This document shows, in pieces, positions 8,513-15,138 of a DNA stretch of 15,138 nt; position 1 is the first letter of the stretch, and each line of letters begins with the position of its first letter. A program made the position numbers and the translations under genes. Where the stretch lies: assembly GCA_017398245.1 (NCBI GenBank), contig JAFQGN010000263.1, positions 1-15,138 on the forward strand, read 5' to 3'. Origin of the DNA: Clostridia bacterium (GTDB taxonomy: Bacteria > Bacillota_A > Clostridia > Christensenellales > Aristaeellaceae). The notes under the pieces were generated by a model. That model was not told the origin of the DNA. It saw only the letters and a list, made by a program, of their open reading frames with translations, and did not search any database.

Positions 8513-8564
8513 ATCCGTGAGATATTTTCTTAACGTTCGCAAAAAATGTAAAACACATCGTTAA

Positions 8565-8593
8565 TTGCAGATTTTGCCTGCGCAGCGTATAAT
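8565..8593 (+). promoter_or_regulatory. murC promoter (sigma-A type)
   Basis: TTGCAG at 8565-8570 and a perfect TATAAT at 8588-8593 with a 17-nt spacer. Predicted transcription start is near 8600, giving a murC leader of about 95 nt. The PurBox-like cluster ends about 20 nt upstream of the -35. Confidence 0.65.
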
Positions 8594-8695
8594 AAGAAAA
8601 TAGAGGTAATGTCGGTTTTCACGCCCTTTCCGATCGCGGAACGGAGCTGCAGCCGGCGTCCAAACATCGAAATCCAGTATGGGGGTCTTTGAGAG

Positions 8696-10090
8696 ATGCA
8701 GCCCATTTTTGAACAATTCAGCGGTAAAAAAGCGCACTTTATCGGCATTGGCGGAAGCTCCATGTCCGGCCTTGCAAAGCTTTTTGTGCAGCTTGGCGTC
8801 ACGGTCAGCGGGTCGGATGCTGCTGCTTCCCATAAAACCGAAGAACTGGAAGCCATGGGGATCAAAGTCTTTATCGGGCAAAAGCGCGATCAGGTCCTCG
8901 GGGCCGATCTTGTGGTCTATTCGGCGGCCATTTCGCCGGAGAACCCGGAACGCGCGCAGGCGGCAGAGCTTGGCATCGCATCGCTGGAGCGCAGCGAGCT
9001 GCTCGGGCTGATCGCATCCGCGTTTCAAACGCCGATCTGCATAAGCGGCACGCATGGCAAAACGACCACCACAGCCATGGTCTCTCAGGTGCTCATGGAA
9101 AGCGGAGCCGATCCTTCCGTGCATATCGGTGGAAATCTGCCGATGCTGGGCGGTTCCACCCGCCTTGGTCAAAGCGGCTATTTCGTTGTGGAAGCGTGCG
9201 AGTATGCGCGCAGCTTCCTCAAACTGAATCCGCGCATCGCTCTGATTTTGAATATCGACGAGGATCATCTCGACTGCTACGGAGATATCGACCATATCGA
9301 ACAGGCGTTCGCTCAGTTCGTCTCGCAAACGCTGCCCGGCGGCTGGGTCATCGGCTGCGGAGACGACCCGCGCGTGCGCAGAGTGATGGAGCATTGCGGA
9401 AAGCAGACCCGTTCTTACGGACTTGAACCGCATAACGAGATCACCGCCGAGCAGATCTCCTACGACGATACCGGTTGCGCAAGCTTTACCGCCACCCTCT
9501 TCGGTCATCCGCTTTGCGATGTCGAGCTGCGCATCCCTGGCGAACACAGCCTGCTCAATGCCCTCGCGGCCATCGCCGTGGCAGATCTCTGCCAGCTGCC
9601 CATGAGCCGCGTCGCGGAAACGCTCGGGCATTTTGAAAACCCCAAACGCAGGTTCGAACTGACCGGCGTGACGGACGACGTTCGCCTCTATACCGATTAC
9701 AGCCATAACCCTGCCGAAATGCGAAACGCCATCCACAACGCGCGTTCGCAGCACCCGGAAACGCTCTGGGCCGTCTGGCAGCCGCATACGTTCTCGAGAA
9801 CAAAGGCCCTGTATGATGAATTCCTCGGCTGCTTCGGCGAGGCGGACCGCGTTGTGATCACCGACATCATGGCTGCGCGTGAAGAGCCGGATCCCACGCT
9901 CGACAGCGGTATGCTGGTGCGTGATCTGCGCGCAAGAGGAATCCGGGCCGATTGGACGCCGTCCTTTGACGACGCAGAAGCGTTCCTTCGCGCCAACTGG
10001 AAAAGCGGAGACGTTGTGATCACCATGGGCTGCGGGAATATCGATTTGCTCAACGAGCAGATTGAGGAACACGGCGATACCGTACGCTGA
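8696..10090 (+). CDS. murC: UDP-N-acetylmuramate--L-alanine ligase MurC
   Basis: MurC adds the first L-alanine to UDP-MurNAc in peptidoglycan precursor synthesis, using ATP in the cytosol. The 464 residues are normal length. The N-terminal UDP-sugar domain has HFIGIGGSSMSGLA (14-27), the central domain has the ATP loop GTHGKTTTT (118-126), the Mg-binding VEACEYARSFL (165-175) and NIDEDHLDCYGD (186-197), and the C-terminal domain begins near 318 with RRFE. The family motif usually written DYxHHPTE reads DYSHNPAE here (334-341), so the second His is Asn. The start is ATG 8696 with a G-rich SD at 8681-8685, 10 nt away. The next gene follows after 31 nt with no terminator, so murC and the CAP-Big2 gene are probably cotranscribed. 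The pairing with divergent purR recalls clostridial order. Confidence 0.97.
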   Translation: MQPIFEQFSGKKAHFIGIGGSSMSGLAKLFVQLGVTVSGSDAAASHKTEELEAMGIKVFIGQKRDQVLGADLVVYSAAISPENPERAQAAELGIASLERSELLGLIASAFQTPICISGTHGKTTTTAMVSQVLMESGADPSVHIGGNLPMLGGSTRLGQSGYFVVEACEYARSFLKLNPRIALILNIDEDHLDCYGDIDHIEQAFAQFVSQTLPGGWVIGCGDDPRVRRVMEHCGKQTRSYGLEPHNEITAEQISYDDTGCASFTATLFGHPLCDVELRIPGEHSLLNALAAIAVADLCQLPMSRVAETLGHFENPKRRFELTGVTDDVRLYTDYSHNPAEMRNAIHNARSQHPETLWAVWQPHTFSRTKALYDEFLGCFGEADRVVITDIMAAREEPDPTLDSGMLVRDLRARGIRADWTPSFDDAEAFLRANWKSGDVVITMGCGNIDLLNEQIEEHGDTVR

Positions 10091-10121
10091 AAATTGCATT
10101 CTACAATAGGAGGATATGCTC

Positions 10122-12416
10122 ATGAAGAATAGATGGATCGTATCCGCGCTGATCGCAGCGCTGCTTATATTTAGCGCGGTCGGCTTTGCAGCAACTTCCC
10201 ATGCGCCGGACGCGATGGCTTCCGACGCGCAGTGGACTTTGCTGGAGCTGTTCAACGATTATCGTGCCCAGAAAGGGCTTCAGCCGCTTTCCATGCTGCC
10301 GCAGCTGCAGACGGCTGCCGGTGCCCGTGCGTCTGAATTGGGGATCAAAGAGAGCGAAAGCAGGCCGAACGGCTCGCATTGGCTCACAGTACTCTCCGAC
10401 GTCCGCTATGCCTGCGTGGAAGCGTCTCAGTCCTATATGAAAAACCTGAACGATCCTTCCACCGCACCGTATATGATCGTCAACACGATCACCGCCTCGC
10501 AGGATCCTTCCGTCCTCCCCTTCCGCAGTGCTCTGTTGACCGAATCCTACACGCATATCGGCATTGGCAGTGCAAACGGATACTATGTCTGGATCTTCAC
10601 CGCCGGCGGATGCGAACTGGAGGACTGCGCGGTATCGAGCCAGACCGGCGCCATTTACACAAAAGGCGCCAATATCGATTCGCTGGCCATGGTCGCCGCT
10701 GTGCGCTGTGAACATGGTACCTCGCATTTCCCCGTAAGCGATGAGCTTTGCAAGGTGATCGGCACCTCTGCCGAACTGCCGATCAATACAAAGGCCGGCG
10801 AAAGCGTATCTCTGCCCAAAAAGCCGGATGCGCCGGTCTCGATTGCTCTTTCCCAGAGCGAAATCACCATGAATAAGGGAGACGTCCATGCGCTCACCGC
10901 CGTGCTCTCCCCCGTTTCCTCTGCGTCTACTCCCGTCGTTTGGACAAGCTCCGATCCCTCCGTCGCTTCTGTGAAAGACGGGATCGTTGCGGCTCTGCGC
11001 GCTGGAGAAGCGACGATCAGCGTGTCCGCCGGCGAAGTGAGCGCGGCCTGCAAGGTCACTGTTGTCGATGAGGCCGATAGCATCGCCTGCAATATCAAGG
11101 AACTCACTCTGGGCTGCGGGCAGCAGTATCAGGCTTCCTATACTGTCTCTCCCCTCGACTGCAGCGAAAAGGGCGTCTGGTCTGTGTATCCGGCCAACGC
11201 CGTCGTGCAGGTCGATGAAAACGGCTTGATCACTGCCGGAAACGCGACAGGCAAGGCCTATGTGATCGTCAGCACCCCCAGCGGTAAAACGGATCGCATC
11301 CGCATTACGGTTGTCGAAGCGAAGCGTGCGGTGCAGAGCGTGCGGATTTCCGCCGCGCAGGCCAGCGTGACGCCCGGCGGCTCCATCCGTCTGGCCACCA
11401 AAGTGTATCCTTCGAACGCGCTCAATAAAAAGATCAATTGGGTCAGCAGCGATCCGACCGTAGCTTCTGTCGATCAGACCGGCATCGTATACGGACTGCA
11501 GAAGGGACAGGCCACGATTTATGCAGTCTCCAGCAGCGGCGTGCATGCCAGCTGCGAAGTGACCGTGCAGGAAGTGCAGATCACCGCTGTCGCCTTCAAA
11601 AAGGATCAGGCCAGTGTGCTGGTTGGCAAGGAGTGTAAGGTGACGCCCGCGATCCTGCCCAAGAGCGCGTCTGTCGCCTCGCTCGTTTGGACCAGCAGCG
11701 ATCCTTCCGTCGCGCAGGTCGATCAGAGCGGCAAGATCACCACTTTGAAAAAAGGCACGACGGTGATCACGGCCTTCGCTTCCGAACAGGTCAGCGCGTC
11801 TATCACTCTGAACGTGACCGACAAGCCCGTTACCGCTGTTCGGATCTCTAAGAAAGCTGCAAGCGTTACGGTCGGCACCAGCGGCACCATCCGCGCTCAG
11901 GTCTCTCCCGCGAATGCGACGAACACCAATGTGATCTGGTCCAGTTCGGATCCCAGCGTTGTCTCGGTCGATGCCAACGGCCGCATCAGCGCGCTCTCTG
12001 CCGGAACGGCGGTGATCACCGCTGCGTCCGAAAGCTATCCCAACGTGAAGGCTGCATGCACCATCACCGTATACAGCAACCAGTATAAGCGCGCTTCGGC
12101 TGCTTATACCGCAGGAAAGGCAAGTGCCTGGGTCACCGCCGTGTACATGAAGGACGATGCGCTGCGTGTGCAGGTGTGCTATTACAATCCCAAGCCCTAC
12201 GCTGTAAAGGCATCCGTATTCGGCGATGAGGTGCTCCTGAATACATCCAGCGCGACTGTCTTCAGGAGGCTGCCGATCAGCGAGTCGAGCCTTCAGGAAA
12301 CGGACATCGCAGCGCGCACGGCCGTGCATGTCATCTATGAGTTCTCCGTGCGGGATTATCCGGAGCTGAGCAGCTTGAACCTGCGCGCTCTGCATTCCAA
12401 CAGCCGAGTTGGCTAA
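10122..12416 (+). CDS. Secreted CAP-domain protein with five bacterial Ig-like (Big2) modules
   Basis: 764 residues. Residues 1-26 look like a Sec signal peptide (MKNR, a hydrophobic run, then a small-residue cleavage site near AVGFA-AT). Residues about 36-170 resemble a CAP/SCP domain (LLELFNDYRAQKGLQPL, RPNGSHW, HIGIG, YYVWIFT), but the first conserved His of the usual HxRPxG motif is missing (ESESRPNG), so activity is doubtful. Five Big2-like modules follow at about 239-315, 320-399, 404-483, 486-566 and 569-651; four carry a W-x-SSDP-x-V motif and the second is divergent. Residues 652-764 form an unrecognised domain. No LPxTG, SLH or C-terminal membrane anchor is seen, so it is probably secreted or held non-covalently at the wall. 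The start is ATG 10122, 8 nt from AGGAGG at 10108-10113; the ATG at 10116 is too close. Function unknown. Confidence 0.87.
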   Translation: MKNRWIVSALIAALLIFSAVGFAATSHAPDAMASDAQWTLLELFNDYRAQKGLQPLSMLPQLQTAAGARASELGIKESESRPNGSHWLTVLSDVRYACVEASQSYMKNLNDPSTAPYMIVNTITASQDPSVLPFRSALLTESYTHIGIGSANGYYVWIFTAGGCELEDCAVSSQTGAIYTKGANIDSLAMVAAVRCEHGTSHFPVSDELCKVIGTSAELPINTKAGESVSLPKKPDAPVSIALSQSEITMNKGDVHALTAVLSPVSSASTPVVWTSSDPSVASVKDGIVAALRAGEATISVSAGEVSAACKVTVVDEADSIACNIKELTLGCGQQYQASYTVSPLDCSEKGVWSVYPANAVVQVDENGLITAGNATGKAYVIVSTPSGKTDRIRITVVEAKRAVQSVRISAAQASVTPGGSIRLATKVYPSNALNKKINWVSSDPTVASVDQTGIVYGLQKGQATIYAVSSSGVHASCEVTVQEVQITAVAFKKDQASVLVGKECKVTPAILPKSASVASLVWTSSDPSVAQVDQSGKITTLKKGTTVITAFASEQVSASITLNVTDKPVTAVRISKKAASVTVGTSGTIRAQVSPANATNTNVIWSSSDPSVVSVDANGRISALSAGTAVITAASESYPNVKAACTITVYSNQYKRASAAYTAGKASAWVTAVYMKDDALRVQVCYYNPKPYAVKASVFGDEVLLNTSSATVFRRLPISESSLQETDIAARTAVHVIYEFSVRDYPELSSLNLRALHSNSRVG
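10836..12074 (+). repeat. Five tandem Big2-like coding repeats
   Basis: Units of about 80 codons at about 10836-11066, 11079-11318, 11331-11570, 11577-11819 and 11826-12074. Units 1, 3, 4 and 5 share the W-x-SSDP-[ST]-V segment; unit 2 keeps the length, the W and the later VDENG-like turn but has lost SSDP. DNA similarity is visible in the SSDP segments but the units are diverged, so this is an old protein repeat. Confidence 0.8.
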
Positions 12417-12420
12417 AAAC

Positions 12421-12452
12421 AAAACCGGGCTGCGGCATGCGGCCCGGTTTTA
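12421..12452 (+). terminator. Intrinsic terminator after the CAP-Big2 gene
   Basis: A perfect 10-bp stem, AAAACCGGGC (12421-12430) pairing with 12442-12451, with an 11-nt loop and TTTT at the 3' end; the A-run before it is typical. It begins 4 nt after the stop of the upstream gene. The glycosyltransferase SD starts only 5 nt beyond it. Confidence 0.85.
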
Positions 12453-12469
12453 CATTAAGGGGTATGTAT

Positions 12470-13399
12470 ATGCGCATCGGTGTTGCGATGGCTCTGTATA
12501 ACGGTCGGAAATACTTGAAGGAGCAGATCGACTCGCTTCTTGGGCAAACTGTCGTGCCGGATATCATCGTTTGCTGCGATGACGGCTCGACCGACGGCAC
12601 GATGGATTGGCTTGAAGGCTATGTCGTGCAGATAGGCGCGGAAAGCCGGTTTGTTCTCGTGCGGAACGATAAAACGCTTGGATATGTGCAAAACTTTTAT
12701 AAGGCGCTGGATCTTTGCGATGCCGATGTCATGTTCCTCTGCGATCAGGACGATGTCTGGCGTGCGGACAAGATCGAGCTTATGTGCAGAACGCTCATCG
12801 AAAACCCACAGATCTCCCTGCTTTCCTGCGCGCACGATCTGATCGGCGATGACGGCAGTCCCATCTCCAGCATGCGCTATGGACAAGGGAAGACGAGCGG
12901 CGCGCTTCTGCCTGTTTCGGAAAAAGAAGTCGTCACGTATTTTCTTTGGCCCGGCATGACAATGGCTCTGAAAGGCAGCTTCTGGAACACTGTCCGCGAG
13001 GATGCAAAGAACATCTCCGCTCCCCACGACAGGGTTCTGGCCCTGTTTGCAGCATCGCGCGGCCAAATGTTTTTCTTGGATACCGTTTTGTGCAGCCATC
13101 GTTTACATGGAAACAACAGTGGCGGAGAAGAAGGCGATATGCGTACAATTCTCAATCGCGCGTTTAAGCTAAAAGAACTCTCCACCAGCTTTGATTGGCT
13201 GGAAGCTCAAATCGCACAGGGCGATCGTTTTTCTGCAGCGGCACAAAAATCTCTTTGCGAATACCGTGATTATGTTGGCTTACGATTGCAGGCCGTTCAA
13301 AAAAGATCCATTTTCCCGCTTTTGCGCGCGCTGCGCTGCTCCGGCTATGTACACTGGAAAGGCCTTGCCGCAGATATCATCACTATCATAAAAGGATAA
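12470..13399 (+). CDS. Family 2 glycosyltransferase (rhamnosyltransferase-like)
   Basis: A 309-residue GT-A fold enzyme that probably adds a sugar from a nucleotide donor to a cell-surface polysaccharide. Residues 1-45 carry VAMALYNGRKYLKEQIDSL and the nucleotide-binding DDGSTD (37-42). CDQDDVW at 91-97 supplies the DxD metal site, followed by AD-KIE, and RLHGNN in the C-terminal part matches the R-x-H-x-N motif of this subgroup. The C-terminus has no convincing membrane span. The start chosen is ATG 12470, 7 nt after AAGGGG at 12457-12462; an earlier in-frame ATG at 12437 lies inside the terminator hairpin. No promoter is seen in the 18 nt between terminator and start, so expression depends on read-through or on a promoter inside the upstream gene. 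Exact donor and acceptor cannot be told. Confidence 0.9.
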   Translation: MRIGVAMALYNGRKYLKEQIDSLLGQTVVPDIIVCCDDGSTDGTMDWLEGYVVQIGAESRFVLVRNDKTLGYVQNFYKALDLCDADVMFLCDQDDVWRADKIELMCRTLIENPQISLLSCAHDLIGDDGSPISSMRYGQGKTSGALLPVSEKEVVTYFLWPGMTMALKGSFWNTVREDAKNISAPHDRVLALFAASRGQMFFLDTVLCSHRLHGNNSGGEEGDMRTILNRAFKLKELSTSFDWLEAQIAQGDRFSAAAQKSLCEYRDYVGLRLQAVQKRSIFPLLRALRCSGYVHWKGLAADIITIIKG

Positions 13400-13416
13400 C
13401 GCCTGTTTCAAGAGAA

Positions 13417-13448
13417 AACAGCCCGGAAGCTTTGGCTTCCGGGCTGTT
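13417..13448 (-). terminator. Convergent terminator between the glycosyltransferase and the oxidoreductase operon
   Basis: A perfect 14-bp stem (13417-13430 with 13435-13448) and a TTTG loop. On the minus strand it is followed by TTTTCTCTT, a fair T-run, so it best serves the oxidoreductase gene, whose stop is 11 nt away. On the plus strand the tail is poor (TTGCTTATG), but the stem would also block read-through from the glycosyltransferase. Confidence 0.85.
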
Positions 13449-13458
13449 GCTTATGCGA

Positions 13459-14475
13459 TTAGTAGTTGAAAACCTTGCCGGTTTCCATGGACTTGTTGGC
13501 GTCGTCGCACAGCTTGAGGCTCTTGTACGCATCCTGATACGGGGAGCGGACGAGGGCGGGGTTGTTGGTCTTGACGGCGTCGACAAAGGCGCGGTCGAGA
13601 GTGTAGGTCTGGTCTTCCTGACGATAGAAGTTGTGGGTCTCCTTCGCAGTCTTCAGGATGACGTTGTTGCGCAGGTGATACTCGATGGTCATGTCGGCCA
13701 TGGAGATGGTCAGACCGGAGAGCTTGGTGTCGAAACGGCCCTGGATGTAGCAGCCGCTGACCAGAGTGGCGGTGACGCCGTTCTCGAAGGTCATGACGAC
13801 GGTGGAGTGGTCATCGGTGTCGTACTCGGGCTTCGCATCGACGCCAGGCACGATCATGCCGGTAGTGTTGGTCGCGTACAGGGTCTTGGGCTCGCCATAC
13901 AGCCAGCGCAGGTTGTCCAGAATGTGGATGTTCTGCTCAAGCAGCTGGCCGCCGCAGGTGGACTTCTTCTGCCACCACCACACGCCGGGGATGCCGCCGA
14001 TCCAAGCGCCCCAAACAAGGCCGCCGGCCTTGTGGTTCGGGATCTCAGCCTTCATGATGTCCATCAGGTCGAGATAACGATCCTGGAAGCCAACAGCGGT
14101 GATCAGGCCCTTGGCCTCGACCTTGTCAGCGATTTCCTTGCCCAGGTCCATATCCATGGTCATCGGCTTTTCGATCCGGAACGGGATGCCCATATCAACT
14201 GCCGGCAGTTCGGTAGTACGGTCATGGGCGCAGGGATCGATGGCGATCCAGATCGCATCGAGGGTTTCCTTATTTTCATGGGCATAGAACTCGTTGTGAT
14301 CCTTGTAGCAGCGGCTGTCGTCCAGACCATAGCGGGCCTGGGTAGCGAGCCTGCGCTCTTCGACGGGTTCGGCAATAGCCACAACCTGAACGTCGTCCAT
14401 GCGCTCAAAAGCCTTCATGTGGGCACCGGTCATGCGTCCGCCGCAACCAATAAGACCAACGCGGAATTTGCTCAT
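13459..14475 (-). CDS. Gfo/Idh/MocA family NAD(P)-dependent oxidoreductase
   Basis: 338 residues. An N-terminal Rossmann fold has the dinucleotide loop GLIGCGGRMTGAH (7-19), then the family EKP motif at 102-104 (Lys103 is the usual catalytic lysine). The C-terminal alpha/beta domain contains GGQLLEQNIHILDN (175-188) with His184 in the catalytic His position. Such enzymes oxidise or reduce sugars, inositols or their derivatives; the substrate cannot be named. An aromatic patch, GVWWWQKK (164-171), precedes the active-site helix. The start is ATG 14475, 8 nt from AAAGGGG; a TTG at 14493 lies upstream of that SD and is rejected. It is the second gene of a minus-strand operon with another family member and ends at a strong terminator. 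Codon use (mostly AAG, ATC, CTG, GGC) suggests high expression. Confidence 0.92.
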   Translation of the reverse strand: MSKFRVGLIGCGGRMTGAHMKAFERMDDVQVVAIAEPVEERRLATQARYGLDDSRCYKDHNEFYAHENKETLDAIWIAIDPCAHDRTTELPAVDMGIPFRIEKPMTMDMDLGKEIADKVEAKGLITAVGFQDRYLDLMDIMKAEIPNHKAGGLVWGAWIGGIPGVWWWQKKSTCGGQLLEQNIHILDNLRWLYGEPKTLYATNTTGMIVPGVDAKPEYDTDDHSTVVMTFENGVTATLVSGCYIQGRFDTKLSGLTISMADMTIEYHLRNNVILKTAKETHNFYRQEDQTYTLDRAFVDAVKTNNPALVRSPYQDAYKSLKLCDDANKSMETGKVFNY

Positions 14476-14520
14476 AATGCATACCCCTTTCAAATGCCAA
14501 AAGAAAATGCGAATTTATGT

Positions 14521-14546
14521 TATGCCGACGGTTTCCCGCCGGCATA
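14521..14546 (-). other. Intercistronic hairpin between the two oxidoreductase genes
   Basis: TATGCCG (14521-14527) pairs with CGGCATA (14540-14546), with a CGG/CCG inner stem, a TTTC loop and one A-C mismatch. No T-run follows on the minus strand, so termination is unlikely. An mRNA-stability or processing element that sets the ratio of the two enzymes is plausible. Confidence 0.5.
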
Positions 14547-14568
14547 ATAACAACGGGAATGGTTTACC

Positions 14569-15138
14569 TTAGAACAGCTCAGGCAGCTCCAGCTTGATTT
14601 CGTGGCCCAGTTCGGCGGACTTGCAGATACCATCGATGATGGCCTGGTTGTAGAAGATCTGGCTGGTCGGAACCGGCGCGGGCTGGTTGTACTTGATCGC
14701 GTCGACGAAGGAGCGGATCTTCTTGTCGAAGAGGCCGGCCTTGCCCTTGGCGGCGATGATCGGGATCTCGGTCTGGACGCGTTCGCCGGCCAGATCGGTG
14801 TACAGAGTCATGGGGCCGCCAACGGTGCCGTTCCAGCACTCAGTGGACGGAATGCGCAGAGCGCCCTTCTTGCCCAGGATGACGGTGTCGCCAGGGGTGT
14901 CGAGGTGCATCGCCCAGGAAATACGGAAGTCCAGGATGATGCCGCCTTCGAGACGGATGAACGCAGCGGCGAAGTCGTCAACGCCGAAGCGGGCAGCGTT
15001 TTCTTCAGCAGTGTGGAAACGGTCCGGAGTAGCATATTCCGGATTGGTGCCGAAGAAGTCGGACTTGTAGCCGGTAACGGTCAGCGGCTTCGGATAGTTG
15101 ATGGCATTCAGAACCATATCGAGGCAGTAGCAGCCGAT
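14569..15138 (-). CDS. Gfo/Idh/MocA family oxidoreductase, C-terminal half only (cut by window edge)
   Basis: 189 residues remain; the frame is open through the right edge, so the start and the Rossmann domain lie outside. The visible part begins IGCYCLDMVLNAINYPKPLTV, the helix that in this family carries the D-x-G-x-[HY]-x-x-D active-site pattern, and continues with the open-faced beta sheet domain (FAAAFIRLEGGIILDF, GKKGALRIP) and the closing helices (FVDAIKYNQPAPVPTSQ, IIDGICKSAELG). The catalytic position is Tyr, not His, as in glucose-fructose oxidoreductase-type members. It lies 93 nt upstream of the other Gfo/Idh gene in the same direction and is probably in the same operon. The methionine at 15117 is internal and not the start. 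The substrate is unknown; a sugar or polyol is likely. Confidence 0.9.
   Translation of the reverse strand: MGCYCLDMVLNAINYPKPLTVTGYKSDFFGTNPEYATPDRFHTAEENAARFGVDDFAAAFIRLEGGIILDFRISWAMHLDTPGDTVILGKKGALRIPSTECWNGTVGGPMTLYTDLAGERVQTEIPIIAAKGKAGLFDKKIRSFVDAIKYNQPAPVPTSQIFYNQAIIDGICKSAELGHEIKLELPELF

Larger units (their letters stand above)
8380..8695. other. Divergent purR-murC intergenic region
   Basis: These 316 bases hold no confident gene. From left to right: the purR SD and promoter, four further CGAA/TTCG elements in an AT-rich stretch up to about 8545, the murC promoter (8565-8593), and a leader of about 95 nt before murC. The leader has a possible 27-codon frame at 8609-8692. Confidence 0.7.

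Noticed and set aside
8561..10255. A 564-codon open frame on the minus strand covering murC
   Set aside because: Antisense to an unmistakable MurC with every catalytic motif; no SD and no recognisable protein.
10836..12074. Repeated DNA segments as a CRISPR array or satellite
   Set aside because: The period is about 240 bp, the units are diverged, in frame, and encode Ig-like domains; there are no short identical repeats with unique spacers.
10101..12422. A 773-codon open frame on the minus strand across the whole CAP-Big2 gene
   Set aside because: It is the antisense shadow of a GC-rich, repeat-containing gene. The predicted protein has a skewed Arg/Gly/Asp/His composition and no domain, while the plus-strand frame has an SD, signal peptide and recognisable modules.
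12437..12469. Earlier glycosyltransferase start at 12437
   Set aside because: That ATG lies in the loop of the terminator hairpin and has no SD; ATG 12470 has AAGGGG at 7-nt spacing and begins the conserved fold.
13432..14547. A 371-codon plus-strand frame rich in Val, Leu, Gly and Asp antisense to the oxidoreductase
   Set aside because: The composition is what the antisense of a highly biased gene gives; the minus-strand frame is a clear Gfo/Idh protein with SD and terminator.

Overview
The window looks like chromosomal DNA from an anaerobic Bacillota of the Clostridia type. The evidence is strong AGGAGG-like ribosome binding sites throughout, a Gram-positive PurR repressor of the winged-helix/phosphoribosyltransferase type, a murC-purR-pth-mfd gene block that resembles clostridial gene order, and a ferredoxin/ASKHA activator of corrinoid enzymes. 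Base composition is moderately GC-rich. No mobile element, tRNA, rRNA or CRISPR array was recognised.

Left part (1-8379, all on the minus strand). Read in the direction of transcription, the order is purR (purine repressor), pth (peptidyl-tRNA hydrolase), mfd (transcription-repair coupling factor), a YgiQ-type radical SAM protein, and a RACo-like 2Fe-2S/ASKHA protein cut by the left edge. The last four are packed tightly: 11 nt between pth and mfd, an ATGA overlap between mfd and ygiQ, and a 16-nt overlap between ygiQ and the RACo-like gene, which starts at a TTG with a perfect SD. Only the 85-nt gap after purR is loose, and it holds a hairpin.

Middle (8380-8695). This divergent control region contains a good sigma-A type promoter for purR, another for murC, and a cluster of PurBox-like CGAA elements on both strands. 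The cluster suggests that PurR controls its own gene. A 27-codon leader frame may precede murC.

Right of centre (8696-13399, plus strand). murC (peptidoglycan precursor synthesis) is followed after 31 nt by a secreted protein made of a degenerate CAP domain, five bacterial Ig-like (Big2) modules and an unrecognised C-terminal domain. A strong intrinsic terminator comes next, and a family 2 glycosyltransferase begins only 18 nt after it. The theme is the cell envelope.

Right end (13417-15138, minus strand). Two consecutive Gfo/Idh/MocA oxidoreductases, the upstream one cut by the window edge, form part of a separate, probably catabolic operon with codon use typical of high expression. A perfect 14-bp hairpin separates this operon from the converging glycosyltransferase gene.

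No clearly unprecedented system is visible. The points most worth following are the PurBox cluster, the activator gene appended to the mfd operon, the CAP-Big2 surface protein, and the terminator immediately before the glycosyltransferase.
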